Origin: Pseudocolwellia sp048296855 | GTDB lineage: Bacteria > Pseudomonadota > Gammaproteobacteria > Enterobacterales > Alteromonadaceae | NCBI GenBank assembly: GCA_048296855.1 | Contig: CP182631.1 | DNA length: 64,000 bases | Strand: one strand, 5' to 3' | Shown: piece after piece, positions 7,349 to 16,453 of the stretch | How positions within the stretch are numbered: the first letter of the stretch is position 1 | Layout: the number at the start of each line of letters is the position of its first letter | The notes under the pieces: model-generated | The model's database searches: none | Told to the model about the DNA's origin: nothing | Seen by the model: the letters and a program-made list of their open reading frames with translations, nothing else | Program-made: the position numbers and the translations under genes

Positions 7349-9715
7349 ATGTTTAAAAAATCAAAATTGGTTATGTCTATGGCTGCTTGTTTAGGCGTTC
7401 TCTCCGCCGGTACATCAGCATCAGTTATTGAAAAAATAGAAGTCACGGCTCAAAAACGAGTTCAACCATTACAGTCCGTAGGTATTGCAGTAACAGCGTT
7501 AAGTGGGGACCAAATGGATGCATTAGGTTTAGACAATGCGCAGCAAGTTACTGCAATGGCTCCAGGAGTTACAACCATTCAACCCAATGGTCCATCATCA
7601 TTTTTTGTAAGTATTCGTGGTGTGGGCCAAAACGATTTCTCAGGTGACCATCAAGAATCACCTGTAGCTATTTACCTTGATGAAGCTTATATCAGTGCAG
7701 CATCAGGAGCAGGGTTCCAATTATTTGATATGGAACGAGCTGAAGTATTACGCGGCCCACAAGGTACTTTGTTTGGCCGTAATGCAACGGGTGGTCTTGT
7801 TCATTACATTACTAAAAAACCAACCAGTGATGTTGAAGGTTATGTAGATTTAACGTTAGGTGCTTACAACCAACGCAGGTTTGAAGGTGCTATAGGTGGT
7901 GGACTTACCGAAGACATTTCAGGACGTTTATCTTTTGTTAAAAACAAGCATGATGGTTATATTGAAAACCGTATTGGTACAGACCTAAATAACGGTAACG
8001 ATTGGGGGGTAAGAGGTCAGTTACTGATTGAAAGTTTTGAAGATATTGAGTGGCTGATTAGCTTAAGAGCTGGCGAACAAGACATTAACTCAGGTTTTTT
8101 TGAACACAGTTCGGCACGTTTAAACCCTGTAACAGGTTTAGGTGAACATTTTGATGGTCCTGATTTACAGGCAACGGGCGATTCTTTAGCTCCTTCTTAT
8201 CAAGACACTGATAATGATGTTCACGCGGGGGCTTATAACGTTATTGGTTACAACCGGCTAGAAACCGCAGGCGCTACCAACAATATTACAATGGATTTTG
8301 GTGAGTACGACGTTACCTTTATCACCGATTATTCAACCTTAAAAAAAGATTACCTAGAAGATTCCGACGCATCACCTAATGACTTTTTTGCATTCTTTTT
8401 AAAGAGTGATTTAGAGCAGTTTTCTCAAGAAATTCGTGTAGGTGGATTTACCGACACGGTTGATTGGGTAGTGGGCGCTTTTTACCTTGATATTGAAGGT
8501 GAATTTTCCAATGGTGGTGCAGCACAAAACTTTTTCTCAGCTCAATTTCCTGGATTTGGTCTTAACGATACCTCATTAAATCATCTTGGTTTAAACACGC
8601 CTTTTGAAACAGAAACTAAAACAACGGCATTATTTGCTCAAGCAGAAATAGACATTACCGATACGTTGTCATTTACAGCTGGCCTTCGTTGGTCAAACGA
8701 ACAAAAAGATGCCAATTTAACAACTTACTTTTCACTTTTTGATTCAGCGGCTTCTTCTAATGTTGTATCAAACGATGCTTTTGGTTTGGGTGCAGATATT
8801 GATTACTTTCATTATGGTCCTGCAGGTGCTGGTGGTGGCGGTTTAGGTGCTGTGTTCGACTTAACTGAACAGGGTACTTACGAAAGCATTGATGACGATT
8901 TAATTACGGGTAAATTACAGCTTGATTGGAAAATGGACAAAAATACCTTGATGTATTTAGGCTATAACCGCGGCGTAAAAGCGGGTGGTTATAATGCTCC
9001 ACTTGATCCAACTGATCTTTTTGACGGTAATCCACTCAACGGCAGTGTAGAAGACATGAGGTTTGATGAAGAAATATTAAATGCTTATGAATTAGGGCTT
9101 AAATGGTCTTCTGCTGATGACAAATTAAGAATTAACAGTGCAGCTTATTATTACGATTATCAAGACTACCAAGCCTTTAGGTTAGAGGGTTTAACCACTT
9201 TTGTTTTCAATACTGACTCAGTGGTCAAAGGTGCTGAAGTTGAAATTCAAGCAAATCCTATGGACGGTTTAGATATTATGGCAGGGCTTTCTTACATCGA
9301 TAACAATGTTGAAGATGCCTTTAGACAACCTGACGGGCAGTTACTTGATCGACGCGCGATTATGACGCCTGAATGGAATGCCAACGCATTAGTTCGCTAT
9401 GAGTGGGAAGTGATGGAAGGCTTTATGGCGGTGCAGTTTGACGCTACGTTCTTGTCGGATCACTATTTCCAACTTAAAAATGCGCCAGTAGGTCATCAAT
9501 CTTCTTATGTTTTATCTAATGCACGGCTGTCTTATACCAATGCTGACGATACTTGGACGGTTGCTGCTTTTGTAAATAACTTAACAGATAAAGAATATCG
9601 AACCATGGCGTTAGATTTATCGGGTACGCCTGCACAAGCTGGCTTTGGTTTAACTGAAAGTTATTACGGTTCGCCTCGTTGGTGGGGAGTGTCGGTTAAT
9701 TACAGATTCGAATAA
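7349..9715 (+). CDS. TonB-dependent receptor
   Basis: A 788-residue outer-membrane TonB-dependent receptor. It has a signal peptide (MFKKSKLVMSMAACLGVLSAGTSA), a short IEVTAQKR segment, a plug domain at about 45-155 (VLRGPQGTLFGRNATGGLVHYITKKP), and a 22-stranded barrel ending in the aromatic-rich RWWGVSVNYRFE. ATG 7349 was preferred over the upstream frame opening at 7313 because a GGGGA site precedes it and the signal peptide begins there. It belongs to the large catabolic receptor class of Sphingomonas/Alteromonadales type, whose substrates range from siderophores to aromatics. The aldehyde dehydrogenase starts 103 bp downstream on the same strand, suggesting a catabolic rather than iron role. 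Confidence 0.9.
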   Translation: MFKKSKLVMSMAACLGVLSAGTSASVIEKIEVTAQKRVQPLQSVGIAVTALSGDQMDALGLDNAQQVTAMAPGVTTIQPNGPSSFFVSIRGVGQNDFSGDHQESPVAIYLDEAYISAASGAGFQLFDMERAEVLRGPQGTLFGRNATGGLVHYITKKPTSDVEGYVDLTLGAYNQRRFEGAIGGGLTEDISGRLSFVKNKHDGYIENRIGTDLNNGNDWGVRGQLLIESFEDIEWLISLRAGEQDINSGFFEHSSARLNPVTGLGEHFDGPDLQATGDSLAPSYQDTDNDVHAGAYNVIGYNRLETAGATNNITMDFGEYDVTFITDYSTLKKDYLEDSDASPNDFFAFFLKSDLEQFSQEIRVGGFTDTVDWVVGAFYLDIEGEFSNGGAAQNFFSAQFPGFGLNDTSLNHLGLNTPFETETKTTALFAQAEIDITDTLSFTAGLRWSNEQKDANLTTYFSLFDSAASSNVVSNDAFGLGADIDYFHYGPAGAGGGGLGAVFDLTEQGTYESIDDDLITGKLQLDWKMDKNTLMYLGYNRGVKAGGYNAPLDPTDLFDGNPLNGSVEDMRFDEEILNAYELGLKWSSADDKLRINSAAYYYDYQDYQAFRLEGLTTFVFNTDSVVKGAEVEIQANPMDGLDIMAGLSYIDNNVEDAFRQPDGQLLDRRAIMTPEWNANALVRYEWEVMEGFMAVQFDATFLSDHYFQLKNAPVGHQSSYVLSNARLSYTNADDTWTVAAFVNNLTDKEYRTMALDLSGTPAQAGFGLTESYYGSPRWWGVSVNYRFE

Positions 9716-9730
9716 TAAATAATTTGTTGG

Positions 9731-9762
9731 AGCCCTTTATCTGATTATTCAGTTAAAGGGCT
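9731..9762 (+). terminator. Weak stem-loop between receptor and aldehyde dehydrogenase
   Basis: AGCCCTTTA and TAAAGGGCT form a 9-bp stem around a 14-base loop just after the receptor stop. There is no run of T after it, so it may attenuate or protect the transcript rather than end it. Confidence 0.35.
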
Positions 9763-9818
9763 ATAAATTGTAAAAATATCATTAAAAACTAGGGTACTTT
9801 TACCTAAAGGGGAGAATT

Positions 9819-11225
9819 ATGAACCAATATAAAATGTTAGTCGCAGGGCAACTTGTTGAAGGTAAACAAACCTTAGATGTTATTAATCCTGCCACTGAAG
9901 AGGTTTTTGCTACAGTACCTCGAGCCAGTAAGGAAGATGTAATGATAGCTGTTGCTGCAGCAAAAAAAGCTCAACTATTATGGAAGCATGTACCTGAAGC
10001 AGAGCGCAGAGCCGTTGTTAATAAAATAGCCGATGCTATAGCCGAAAATGCGGAAGAACTCGCTAAAACCATCACCTTAGAGCAAGGTAAAGTACTCGAT
10101 TTTTCTCGTATGGAAGTACAATTTGCTGAAGCCTTTTGTCGTTCACTCGCTTCACACGAATTTCCAGTTAAAGTATTAGAAGAAACTGAAACTAATCGAG
10201 TTGAAGAGTACCGGACGCCGCTAGGTGTTGTAGCTGGTATTATTCCTTGGAATTTTCCGTTATTAATCGCTGCTTATAAATTATCTCCTGCACTTGTAAC
10301 AGGTAACGCGATTATTTTAAAACCGGCACCAACTACACCGGTTTCTACACTTATTTTAGGTCGTATTATTGCGAATATAGTGCCGGAAGGTTTGGTTAGC
10401 GTTATTGTTGATGATAATGATTTAGGACCAACACTTACCTCGCATCCAGATATTGCTAAAATTTCATTTACTGGCTCTACTCCAACAGGTAAAGCGATTA
10501 TGAAAAGTGCAGCCGATACCATGAAACGTTTAACGTTAGAGCTTGGTGGTAACGATGCTGCAATTGTACTTGATGATGCTGACCCGAAAACGATTGCACC
10601 GGGTATTTTTGGTAGTGCCTTTATTAATAGTGGCCAAGTATGTATTGCCCTAAAACGTTTATATGTGCACGAATCTATTTATGATGAGTTGTGTGATGAA
10701 ATTGCTACTTTAGCCAATAACGCGGTTGTAGGTAATGGTATGGATGAAGGCGTGCAATTTGGTCCTGTGCAAAACAAAGCACAGTACGAAAAAGTATTAT
10801 CTTATATTGCTGCAGGTAAAGCAGAAGGTACAGTTATTGCGGGTGGTGAAGCATCAGATCAACCCGGCTATGTTATTCCGTTAACGGTTATTAAAGACTT
10901 AAAAGATGGTTGTATTTTAGTTGATGAAGAACCTTTTGGCCCAGTATTACCTATTGTTAAATACTCTAATTTAGATGATGTTATCGCCAGTGCTAATAAC
11001 AGTAAAATGGGCTTAGGTGGTTCAGTGTGGTCATCTAACCTTGAAAGAGCATCACAAGTGGCGGCTCGATTAGATACAGGTACTGTGTGGATTAATCAAC
11101 ATTGTGCTTTTGGTCCTCAAATTCATATGGCACCGGCAAAAGAATCTGGCGTAGGAGCTGAATGGGGTAAGGAAGGTGTTAAAGAGTTTACCGCTTGTAA
11201 AATTATTAACATTAATAAGGCTTAG
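9819..11225 (+). CDS. NAD(P)-dependent aldehyde dehydrogenase
   Basis: A 468-residue aldehyde dehydrogenase with the family's catalytic set: oxyanion N144 in PWNFP, cofactor-binding K168 in KPAP, general base E241 in LELGGN, and nucleophile C275 in SGQVC. It oxidises an aldehyde to a carboxylate. The substrate cannot be read from sequence. A strong AAAGGGGAG site precedes the ATG. It lies 103 bp downstream of a TonB receptor and converges on the qhp amine-dehydrogenase operon, whose enzyme releases aldehydes. A role in clearing those aldehydes is an inference from position. Confidence 0.88.
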   Translation: MNQYKMLVAGQLVEGKQTLDVINPATEEVFATVPRASKEDVMIAVAAAKKAQLLWKHVPEAERRAVVNKIADAIAENAEELAKTITLEQGKVLDFSRMEVQFAEAFCRSLASHEFPVKVLEETETNRVEEYRTPLGVVAGIIPWNFPLLIAAYKLSPALVTGNAIILKPAPTTPVSTLILGRIIANIVPEGLVSVIVDDNDLGPTLTSHPDIAKISFTGSTPTGKAIMKSAADTMKRLTLELGGNDAAIVLDDADPKTIAPGIFGSAFINSGQVCIALKRLYVHESIYDELCDEIATLANNAVVGNGMDEGVQFGPVQNKAQYEKVLSYIAAGKAEGTVIAGGEASDQPGYVIPLTVIKDLKDGCILVDEEPFGPVLPIVKYSNLDDVIASANNSKMGLGGSVWSSNLERASQVAARLDTGTVWINQHCAFGPQIHMAPAKESGVGAEWGKEGVKEFTACKIININKA

Positions 11226-11286
11226 TACGTTAATAATGTTTAATGTAAAGAGTTTCATTTGCATAATTTTTATTTCATATTGTTTT

Positions 11287-11323
11287 GCCTTGTAGATTTT
11301 ATTTTGAGCTGCAAGGCTTTTTT
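11287..11323 (+). terminator. Rho-independent terminator after aldehyde dehydrogenase
   Basis: GCCTTGTAG (11287-11295) pairs with CTGCAAGGC (11309-11317) with one G-U pair and is followed by six T residues. It ends the plus-strand transcript just before the converging qhpG. Confidence 0.65.
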
Positions 11324-11341
11324 ATTTGTAGGGTATTGATT

Positions 11342-12589
11342 TTAATTAATTAACTTTAACTGTTTTAATTGCACACTCATTACATCAACCGCATTTTGGT
11401 TATTAATTTTCCAAATCCCTAATGGTTGCTCCGCAGTAATAACCACCTCTTTCTCTTCAATAAAATGGCCATTAATAACAGGACGTTTTCTAACGCTCAT
11501 AATGCGGTCTTTTTCGTGATGAGCAGGTTGTTGATCTGGCCATGCGCATCGTTCTTGCCAAAAAGGATGTTGCTGCCAACTAGATTCCATTTTGTAGAAG
11601 TCTCTACCTATTCGGCTAAAACGATAAAATAGATGCTTTAAGCGCTCTGTATAAAGTATTTCTGCTAATAGCTTGTTCTCTGGTTTATGAAATAAAGTAT
11701 TAATAACCACAGGAGCAATAAGTGCTGACGACAGAGATTGAAATATACCATTACCAGAAAGAGGATCAACAGACATAGCCGCATCACCTACACATAACAC
11801 ACCTTCTTCTATCGGCGCTTTATTAAAAATGGGAGTACTCGAACGAGCGAGTACTTTGCCGTCGGGCTTAATGTAAGGTGTTATATGGGTTAACTCAGGT
11901 CTTGATAAAACCAGTTTATGTATGAAGGATGAAAGCTTATCGTTTGCAGCGCCTGTATTACTTTTAGCGCTAATACTGACTTGAGTGAAAATATTGCCTT
12001 TGCCGTTATTGGCTAACCACAACCAACCATTTTCAATACTAATAGCCATCGCTTCTGGCGACATTAATGATGGCTGTGTAGTTTTCCAATTTTGACAAAT
12101 AGAAAGAGAGTCTGCTCCTTTAATATGAGAGCTTTTAGTCAGTGGCGCAGCTCTGCCTCTGGCTTCAACAATAAAATCAGTAATAAAGGTTTTACCTGAT
12201 TTACATAAAACACACTGTTGATTGTTTTGCTTTTCTACCTTGAGAATAGTTTCATCATAAAAGGGAATATTAGCATTGGCTAAATCTTTTAATAATGCGG
12301 TATCAAAATCGACTCTTCTAATGAGCCGCTCTGTGTTTGCTGCACTATGAGAACCATTCCAACTCACACTTCGAGGAATAGGGGGACTGATTGTTTTTAA
12401 TGCGTGCTGTACACCTAAATATGATAGTGATTGATACACTCGTTCAGAAATGCCTTCGGTTACATTATGTCGCCTAACATTCGCTATTACACAAACGTTG
12501 TAACCCATTTTAGCTAAACCTAATGCGGTGACTATGCCAGCAGGGCCACAGCCAAGTACGGCAATTTGGGTCTGTTGGTTATTTATCAT
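11342..12589 (-). CDS. qhpG: QhpG-type FAD-dependent monooxygenase (cofactor maturation)
   Basis: A 415-residue FAD-binding protein with GCGPAG at residues 13-18 and a second flavin motif, VLCVGDAAMSVDPLSGNGI. In Paracoccus, QhpG dihydroxylates the crosslinked tryptophan of QhpC during formation of cysteine tryptophylquinone. Assignment here rests on the family match plus its position as the last gene of an intact qhpADCBFEG array. ATG 12589 overlaps the qhpE stop by 11 bp, implying translational coupling; a TTG at 12601 would add four residues. Alone the sequence could pass for any flavin monooxygenase or halogenase relative. Confidence 0.85.
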   Translation of the reverse strand: MINNQQTQIAVLGCGPAGIVTALGLAKMGYNVCVIANVRRHNVTEGISERVYQSLSYLGVQHALKTISPPIPRSVSWNGSHSAANTERLIRRVDFDTALLKDLANANIPFYDETILKVEKQNNQQCVLCKSGKTFITDFIVEARGRAAPLTKSSHIKGADSLSICQNWKTTQPSLMSPEAMAISIENGWLWLANNGKGNIFTQVSISAKSNTGAANDKLSSFIHKLVLSRPELTHITPYIKPDGKVLARSSTPIFNKAPIEEGVLCVGDAAMSVDPLSGNGIFQSLSSALIAPVVINTLFHKPENKLLAEILYTERLKHLFYRFSRIGRDFYKMESSWQQHPFWQERCAWPDQQPAHHEKDRIMSVRKRPVINGHFIEEKEVVITAEQPLGIWKINNQNAVDVMSVQLKQLKLIN

Positions 12590-13250
12590 GACGTTGCCCA
12601 ACAGCTATTCTTGAACTGTCTCGTTGCGTTCCTTGATGGTTTACTCTTTGCTTTAAAGCTTTAATTATCTCGGCTTGATTATAGTGTGGATATTTCATTT
12701 TTATTTGTGCAATAGCGGCGGTTACCGACGCGCAACCAATACTTGCACCAGCAGGACCTAAATGGGGTTTACCCGAGTAACCGGCAAAATCAGCTTGTGG
12801 TGAATTTAACCAAGAAATTTCATTGGGTTTACAGCGAGCATCACCTGTCGCTCTTATAATTTCATTATAATTTGATGGATATACTGGATCGCCTTGCGAA
12901 GGTGCGGCAGCTACTAATATAATGTTTTTTCGTAAGGCCTTTTCACAAGCTTCTCGTAATATACTGCGATCGTTTCGTAGCCCAAAACTCATATTAATCA
13001 TGTTAACTTTCATTGAAATTAGCCAGTGTATTGCTTCGGCTATTTGAGAGGGGGTACATACTAATTTATCGTGAAAAACACGGGCAGCAATAATGCTAGC
13101 TGGTAGGTTGTGACCAATAATATGAGTTACGGCTGTTCCATGGCCTAATTGATCTATTATAGCCTGATTACCAGTAAAATCTTTTACTTCTTCTACACAA
13201 TAAGAATAAGCAGGTGGTAAGCCACTGTCGATAATTCCTACTTTAAGCAT
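12579..13250 (-). CDS. qhpE: QhpE-type subtilisin-like leader peptidase
   Basis: A compact 223-residue subtilase with the catalytic triad visible as D8 (IIDSG), H37 (GHGTA) and S170 (GPAGAS). It lacks a signal peptide and pro-domain, so it acts in the cytoplasm. In the qhp system this protease removes the 28-residue leader of the crosslinked QhpC. It is much smaller than secreted subtilisins, as expected for QhpE. Its ATG overlaps the qhpF stop by 8 bp and it is overlapped by qhpG, so the three are tightly coupled. Confidence 0.88.
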   Translation of the reverse strand: MLKVGIIDSGLPPAYSYCVEEVKDFTGNQAIIDQLGHGTAVTHIIGHNLPASIIAARVFHDKLVCTPSQIAEAIHWLISMKVNMINMSFGLRNDRSILREACEKALRKNIILVAAAPSQGDPVYPSNYNEIIRATGDARCKPNEISWLNSPQADFAGYSGKPHLGPAGASIGCASVTAAIAQIKMKYPHYNQAEIIKALKQRVNHQGTQRDSSRIAVGQRHDK

Positions 13251-14985
13251 CGTATTTCTCAGTTTTAGTTACGTTAAGTGATGATGAGGCTATTTCAATT
13301 AACATATCGGCGTTGGCAATAGGTTTACCGCTATGGCTAACAATAATGCGTGTTGTGTTAGCAAATAGCTGATCAATTTGTTCAATGATATGGTTTTCAG
13401 TTACTTGATCTGTTGCTGATGTGGGTTCATCTAAAATAACAATAACAGGATCTTTTAGTAAAACTCGTGCTAACCCAATACGTTGTTTTTCTCCTCCTGA
13501 AAGGGCTGTACCGCGTTCACTTATGGTGGTATTTATTCCGTCTGGCATTTTTAAAATAAGTGATTCTAAACCTGCAGAAATAGCGGCGTTGTATACCTCA
13601 GTGTCAGAAGCTTGAGGGTGACCATAACGAATGTTATTGGCAAAACTGTCTCTAAATATCACGGGATCTTGCGGTGCGATAGCTATCCGTTCTCGCCATT
13701 CTTGCACTTTTACATTGGCGAGGTTTATCCCATCAATTTCGATGGAGCCTGAACGAGGTAATAAATGGCACTGTAGTAAATCGAGTAAAGTTGATTTACC
13801 AATACCAGTTTGCCCAACAATACCGACTTTACTGCCTGCAGGAATATGTATGTTTACATGGTTAAAAATTTCAGATTGTGGCGTATGGCCAAAGCATAAA
13901 GAGGTTAGCGTTATGTCACCTTTTAGTTGTTTGGGTAGGGTGTGGGCTTGCGCTAATTGTTCGTTGTTTTGTGCTAGTGGTTGCTGGCGTAAAAAGCTCA
14001 CTCGGTCTAAGCTCACCGTAAGTCGTTGCCATGCCAAATATAAACCTAACAGCGATTGTAAAGGGCCTATGGCCATAGCAACATAAGCTGTAAAAGCAAT
14101 AAGCGAACCTAAAGAAAAACTATCCTCAATAACCCAATAGCCACCGATTAAAAAAATAACCGCGCGTGACAGCGACACTAAAGTGCTGGGTATGGCTGAT
14201 GTCCAAAATTCTGTTTTTTGCAGTGAAATAAGTTTACCTAAAAAGCTATGGTTTAATTGCCCCAGCTTATCAAGCTCTTGTTTTTCAGCACCAGAGGATT
14301 GAATAAACTTAATGACAGGAATTTTTTCAGCAAAGAATGACGAAATATCAGCCGCGCTTTCGCGTACTTTAATGTTTTTACGTTCAACTTTAGGTCTCAT
14401 TTTAAATAAGTAAAAAAGCTCAAAGGGGATCAAAACCAAAAGAATAAGCGATAACTGCCAATGTAAATGAATCATCATTATGGTGGCTGCACTTAAGCCT
14501 AGAATAGCAGAGAAGGTTGAAAACAAAGTGTCTACAGCAAAGCGCTGTATTTCAGCCACATCGCGATCAATTCGAGAAGATATATCGCCAACACGTTGGT
14601 TATGATAAAAAGTGCTCGGTAATTTTTGTAAATGTTGAAAGACGTCTTCACGTAACGCAAACAGTATTTTTCCTGATAATTGCGTGTGTTTTATGCGGTT
14701 GTAGCCTGAGAGTAAGGTACTTAAAATACCCACAAAAAATAAGCTACAAGAAAATAAAACCAAGGCGTCAAAGTCTTTTTTTAACAAACCTTGATCAATA
14801 ATTAATTTACTTAAATAAGGTACTGAAACGACGAGAGTAGTAGTGATTAAAGAAAATAACGCGAGAAAGAGTATCTCGCGCTTATGCAAGGCTAAAAAAC
14901 TATATAGCCACGTTAATGCTGTCCTTCTTGCTGGAGAAGGACTGTTTGATGAGTTTTTTGCTGAAAGTAAGTCAGCTAAGCTCAT
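13243..14985 (-). CDS. qhpF: QhpF-type ABC transporter (fused permease-ATPase)
   Basis: A 580-residue half-transporter. Six transmembrane helices lie within about residues 36-320, followed by an ATPase with Walker A GQTGIGKST (391-399), signature LSGGE (495-499) and Walker B VIVILDE (514-520). In Paracoccus, QhpF is proposed to export the processed gamma subunit to the periplasm, where the enzyme assembles. No peptidase C39 domain is present, consistent with a separate protease (QhpE) doing leader cleavage. It starts 9 bases after the qhpB stop and overlaps qhpE. Confidence 0.88.
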   Translation of the reverse strand: MSLADLLSAKNSSNSPSPARRTALTWLYSFLALHKREILFLALFSLITTTLVVSVPYLSKLIIDQGLLKKDFDALVLFSCSLFFVGILSTLLSGYNRIKHTQLSGKILFALREDVFQHLQKLPSTFYHNQRVGDISSRIDRDVAEIQRFAVDTLFSTFSAILGLSAATIMMIHLHWQLSLILLVLIPFELFYLFKMRPKVERKNIKVRESAADISSFFAEKIPVIKFIQSSGAEKQELDKLGQLNHSFLGKLISLQKTEFWTSAIPSTLVSLSRAVIFLIGGYWVIEDSFSLGSLIAFTAYVAMAIGPLQSLLGLYLAWQRLTVSLDRVSFLRQQPLAQNNEQLAQAHTLPKQLKGDITLTSLCFGHTPQSEIFNHVNIHIPAGSKVGIVGQTGIGKSTLLDLLQCHLLPRSGSIEIDGINLANVKVQEWRERIAIAPQDPVIFRDSFANNIRYGHPQASDTEVYNAAISAGLESLILKMPDGINTTISERGTALSGGEKQRIGLARVLLKDPVIVILDEPTSATDQVTENHIIEQIDQLFANTTRIIVSHSGKPIANADMLIEIASSSLNVTKTEKYDA

Positions 14986-14994
14986 TATGCTTTG

Positions 14995-16122
14995 TTAACC
15001 TTGGCGTTTAAATACAATACTGGTTGACATAGCACCATCACCTGTAAGGGGAATGGTCGCAATGTTTTTAAGAGTATCAGCGTCATAAACGGCTACATCA
15101 GCAAGGGCACCTGAAAGATAAATTTTAGATCCATCGTGCGAAAAATTAATACAGTAATAGGTGTACGGTAAATCAACTGAACGTATGAGTTTTTGTGTAT
15201 TTGAATCGTATTCTTTCAAGTCATTCAATGTACCGTATACTCGGTTAAGATGACCTGGACGACGTATTGAAGTAAACAATACGGTTTCAATAGGCCCAAA
15301 ATCTTTTGCGGACGCCTTACCTGTTTTTAAGTCAACTATTTCGTGGCCCCATATATATTCAGCGTTAGCTAAATCACCATCTTCACCGTTATATTTAGCT
15401 CGACTATACATTCGATAAAATTCATTATTAATTTTCCCCATTTGCCAAACCGTTAATACGTCTTTACCTGAATAACCCGGTTGATTGTCGTGTAAGCTTG
15501 GTAAAATCATCTCGTACTTACCTGAATGAATATCCATTAGAAAAATATCTTGTCCACCCATAATCAACTCACCAGACTCTAGTCTATCCATAGTGACTAT
15601 TTGTCTGGGGGCATCATACGTGCGGTTTGCTTTTACGTTTAGCCCGTCTGCGGTGTTAAAAACGGCAATTTGTGGAGGAAGTAATTCGTAATGATCATTC
15701 ATCAGTCTTACACGATTTTGATGAGTATAAATTTCTTTACCATCAGGGCTTATTGCAATAGATGCAATAGACTTTACACGAATGTTTCCGGTAGATTGCT
15801 GTGTTGAAAATACCACTTCACAGTTATCAATATTAACACCGTAAATATCACTAAAATGATCTGTTAATATATATACGATCGAATTATCTGGCGACATCAC
15901 TAAAGTACCAGGGCCGGGTCCTGCTGTTAGGTCACATTGACGGATCACTTCATTTTTTTGTAAATCAATTAAATGTAGTGTGGTGTTTGGTCGTGTTACG
16001 GTAACCAAAAATTCCTTTTCTGTACTTTTTACAGAGGATTGATTTTCAAAGCTAGTGCTTTTGCAAGCACTTAACAGTAAAACTAAACTACTCAAGAATA
16101 ACGTTGGGTAAAAGTTGTTCAT
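14995..16122 (-). CDS. qhpB: Quinohemoprotein amine dehydrogenase beta subunit, predicted lipoprotein
   Basis: A 375-residue seven-bladed propeller-type protein with repeated HLIDL..., VYILTDHFSDIYGVN and IAISPDGKEIYTH-like blades, matching the QHNDH beta subunit that cradles QhpC. The frame opens at 16191, but ATG 16122 is chosen. It follows an AAAAGGAA site, lies 4 bases after the qhpC stop, and begins a signal sequence. That signal ends in LLLSAC, a textbook lipobox with C20 as the lipidated residue and lysine at +2. This predicts membrane anchoring, unlike the soluble periplasmic Paracoccus subunit. Confidence 0.85.
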   Translation of the reverse strand: MNNFYPTLFLSSLVLLLSACKSTSFENQSSVKSTEKEFLVTVTRPNTTLHLIDLQKNEVIRQCDLTAGPGPGTLVMSPDNSIVYILTDHFSDIYGVNIDNCEVVFSTQQSTGNIRVKSIASIAISPDGKEIYTHQNRVRLMNDHYELLPPQIAVFNTADGLNVKANRTYDAPRQIVTMDRLESGELIMGGQDIFLMDIHSGKYEMILPSLHDNQPGYSGKDVLTVWQMGKINNEFYRMYSRAKYNGEDGDLANAEYIWGHEIVDLKTGKASAKDFGPIETVLFTSIRRPGHLNRVYGTLNDLKEYDSNTQKLIRSVDLPYTYYCINFSHDGSKIYLSGALADVAVYDADTLKNIATIPLTGDGAMSTSIVFKRQG

Positions 16123-16126
16123 TGTT

Positions 16127-16453
16127 TTATTCCTTTTCGTCGGGATACACAGAATCAAGATTACGCCAGTCTTTGGTTGCAGAGTCGGCATTTTTCGACC
16201 AGTCAGGGTAGGTGTTCATCATGTCGGGTACTTGAGCAGGCCACCAACAAGGGTCTGAACAACCGTATAAGTCAGCTTCCATAGGTTGACATAACCCTGA
16301 TACGCTACCAAACATATCGACTTCCCAACCAGGATCTGTGGTAGCGGTACAACCTACTGGAGATTGCATTGCCATAACTTCATCAAGTTCACCTGTTTTT
16401 ACCGCTTCATCAACTTTGCGAGCTTTGTTGTTTATTGCTTTTAAGTGTTTCAT
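16127..16453 (-). CDS. qhpC: Quinohemoprotein amine dehydrogenase gamma subunit (CTQ-bearing, crosslinked peptide)
   Basis: A 108-residue RiPP-like subunit. Taking residues 1-28 as leader, the mature numbering matches Paracoccus QhpC exactly. C35-E44, C55-D61 and C69-D77 correspond to the thioether pairs Cys7-Glu16, Cys27-Asp33 and Cys41-Asp49. C65 and W71 correspond to Cys37 and Trp43, which become cysteine tryptophylquinone. The DLYGCSDPCWWPAQV core is unmistakable. QhpD installs the thioethers, QhpG acts on the tryptophan, and QhpE cuts the leader. ATG 16453 overlaps the qhpD stop (ATGA). The small size and high cysteine content are normal for this subunit. Confidence 0.95.
   Translation of the reverse strand: MKHLKAINNKARKVDEAVKTGELDEVMAMQSPVGCTATTDPGWEVDMFGSVSGLCQPMEADLYGCSDPCWWPAQVPDMMNTYPDWSKNADSATKDWRNLDSVYPDEKE

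Noticed and set aside
10274..11264. Minus-strand frames overlapping the aldehyde dehydrogenase
   Set aside because: Shadow frames opposite a conserved enzyme; no supporting start or domain.
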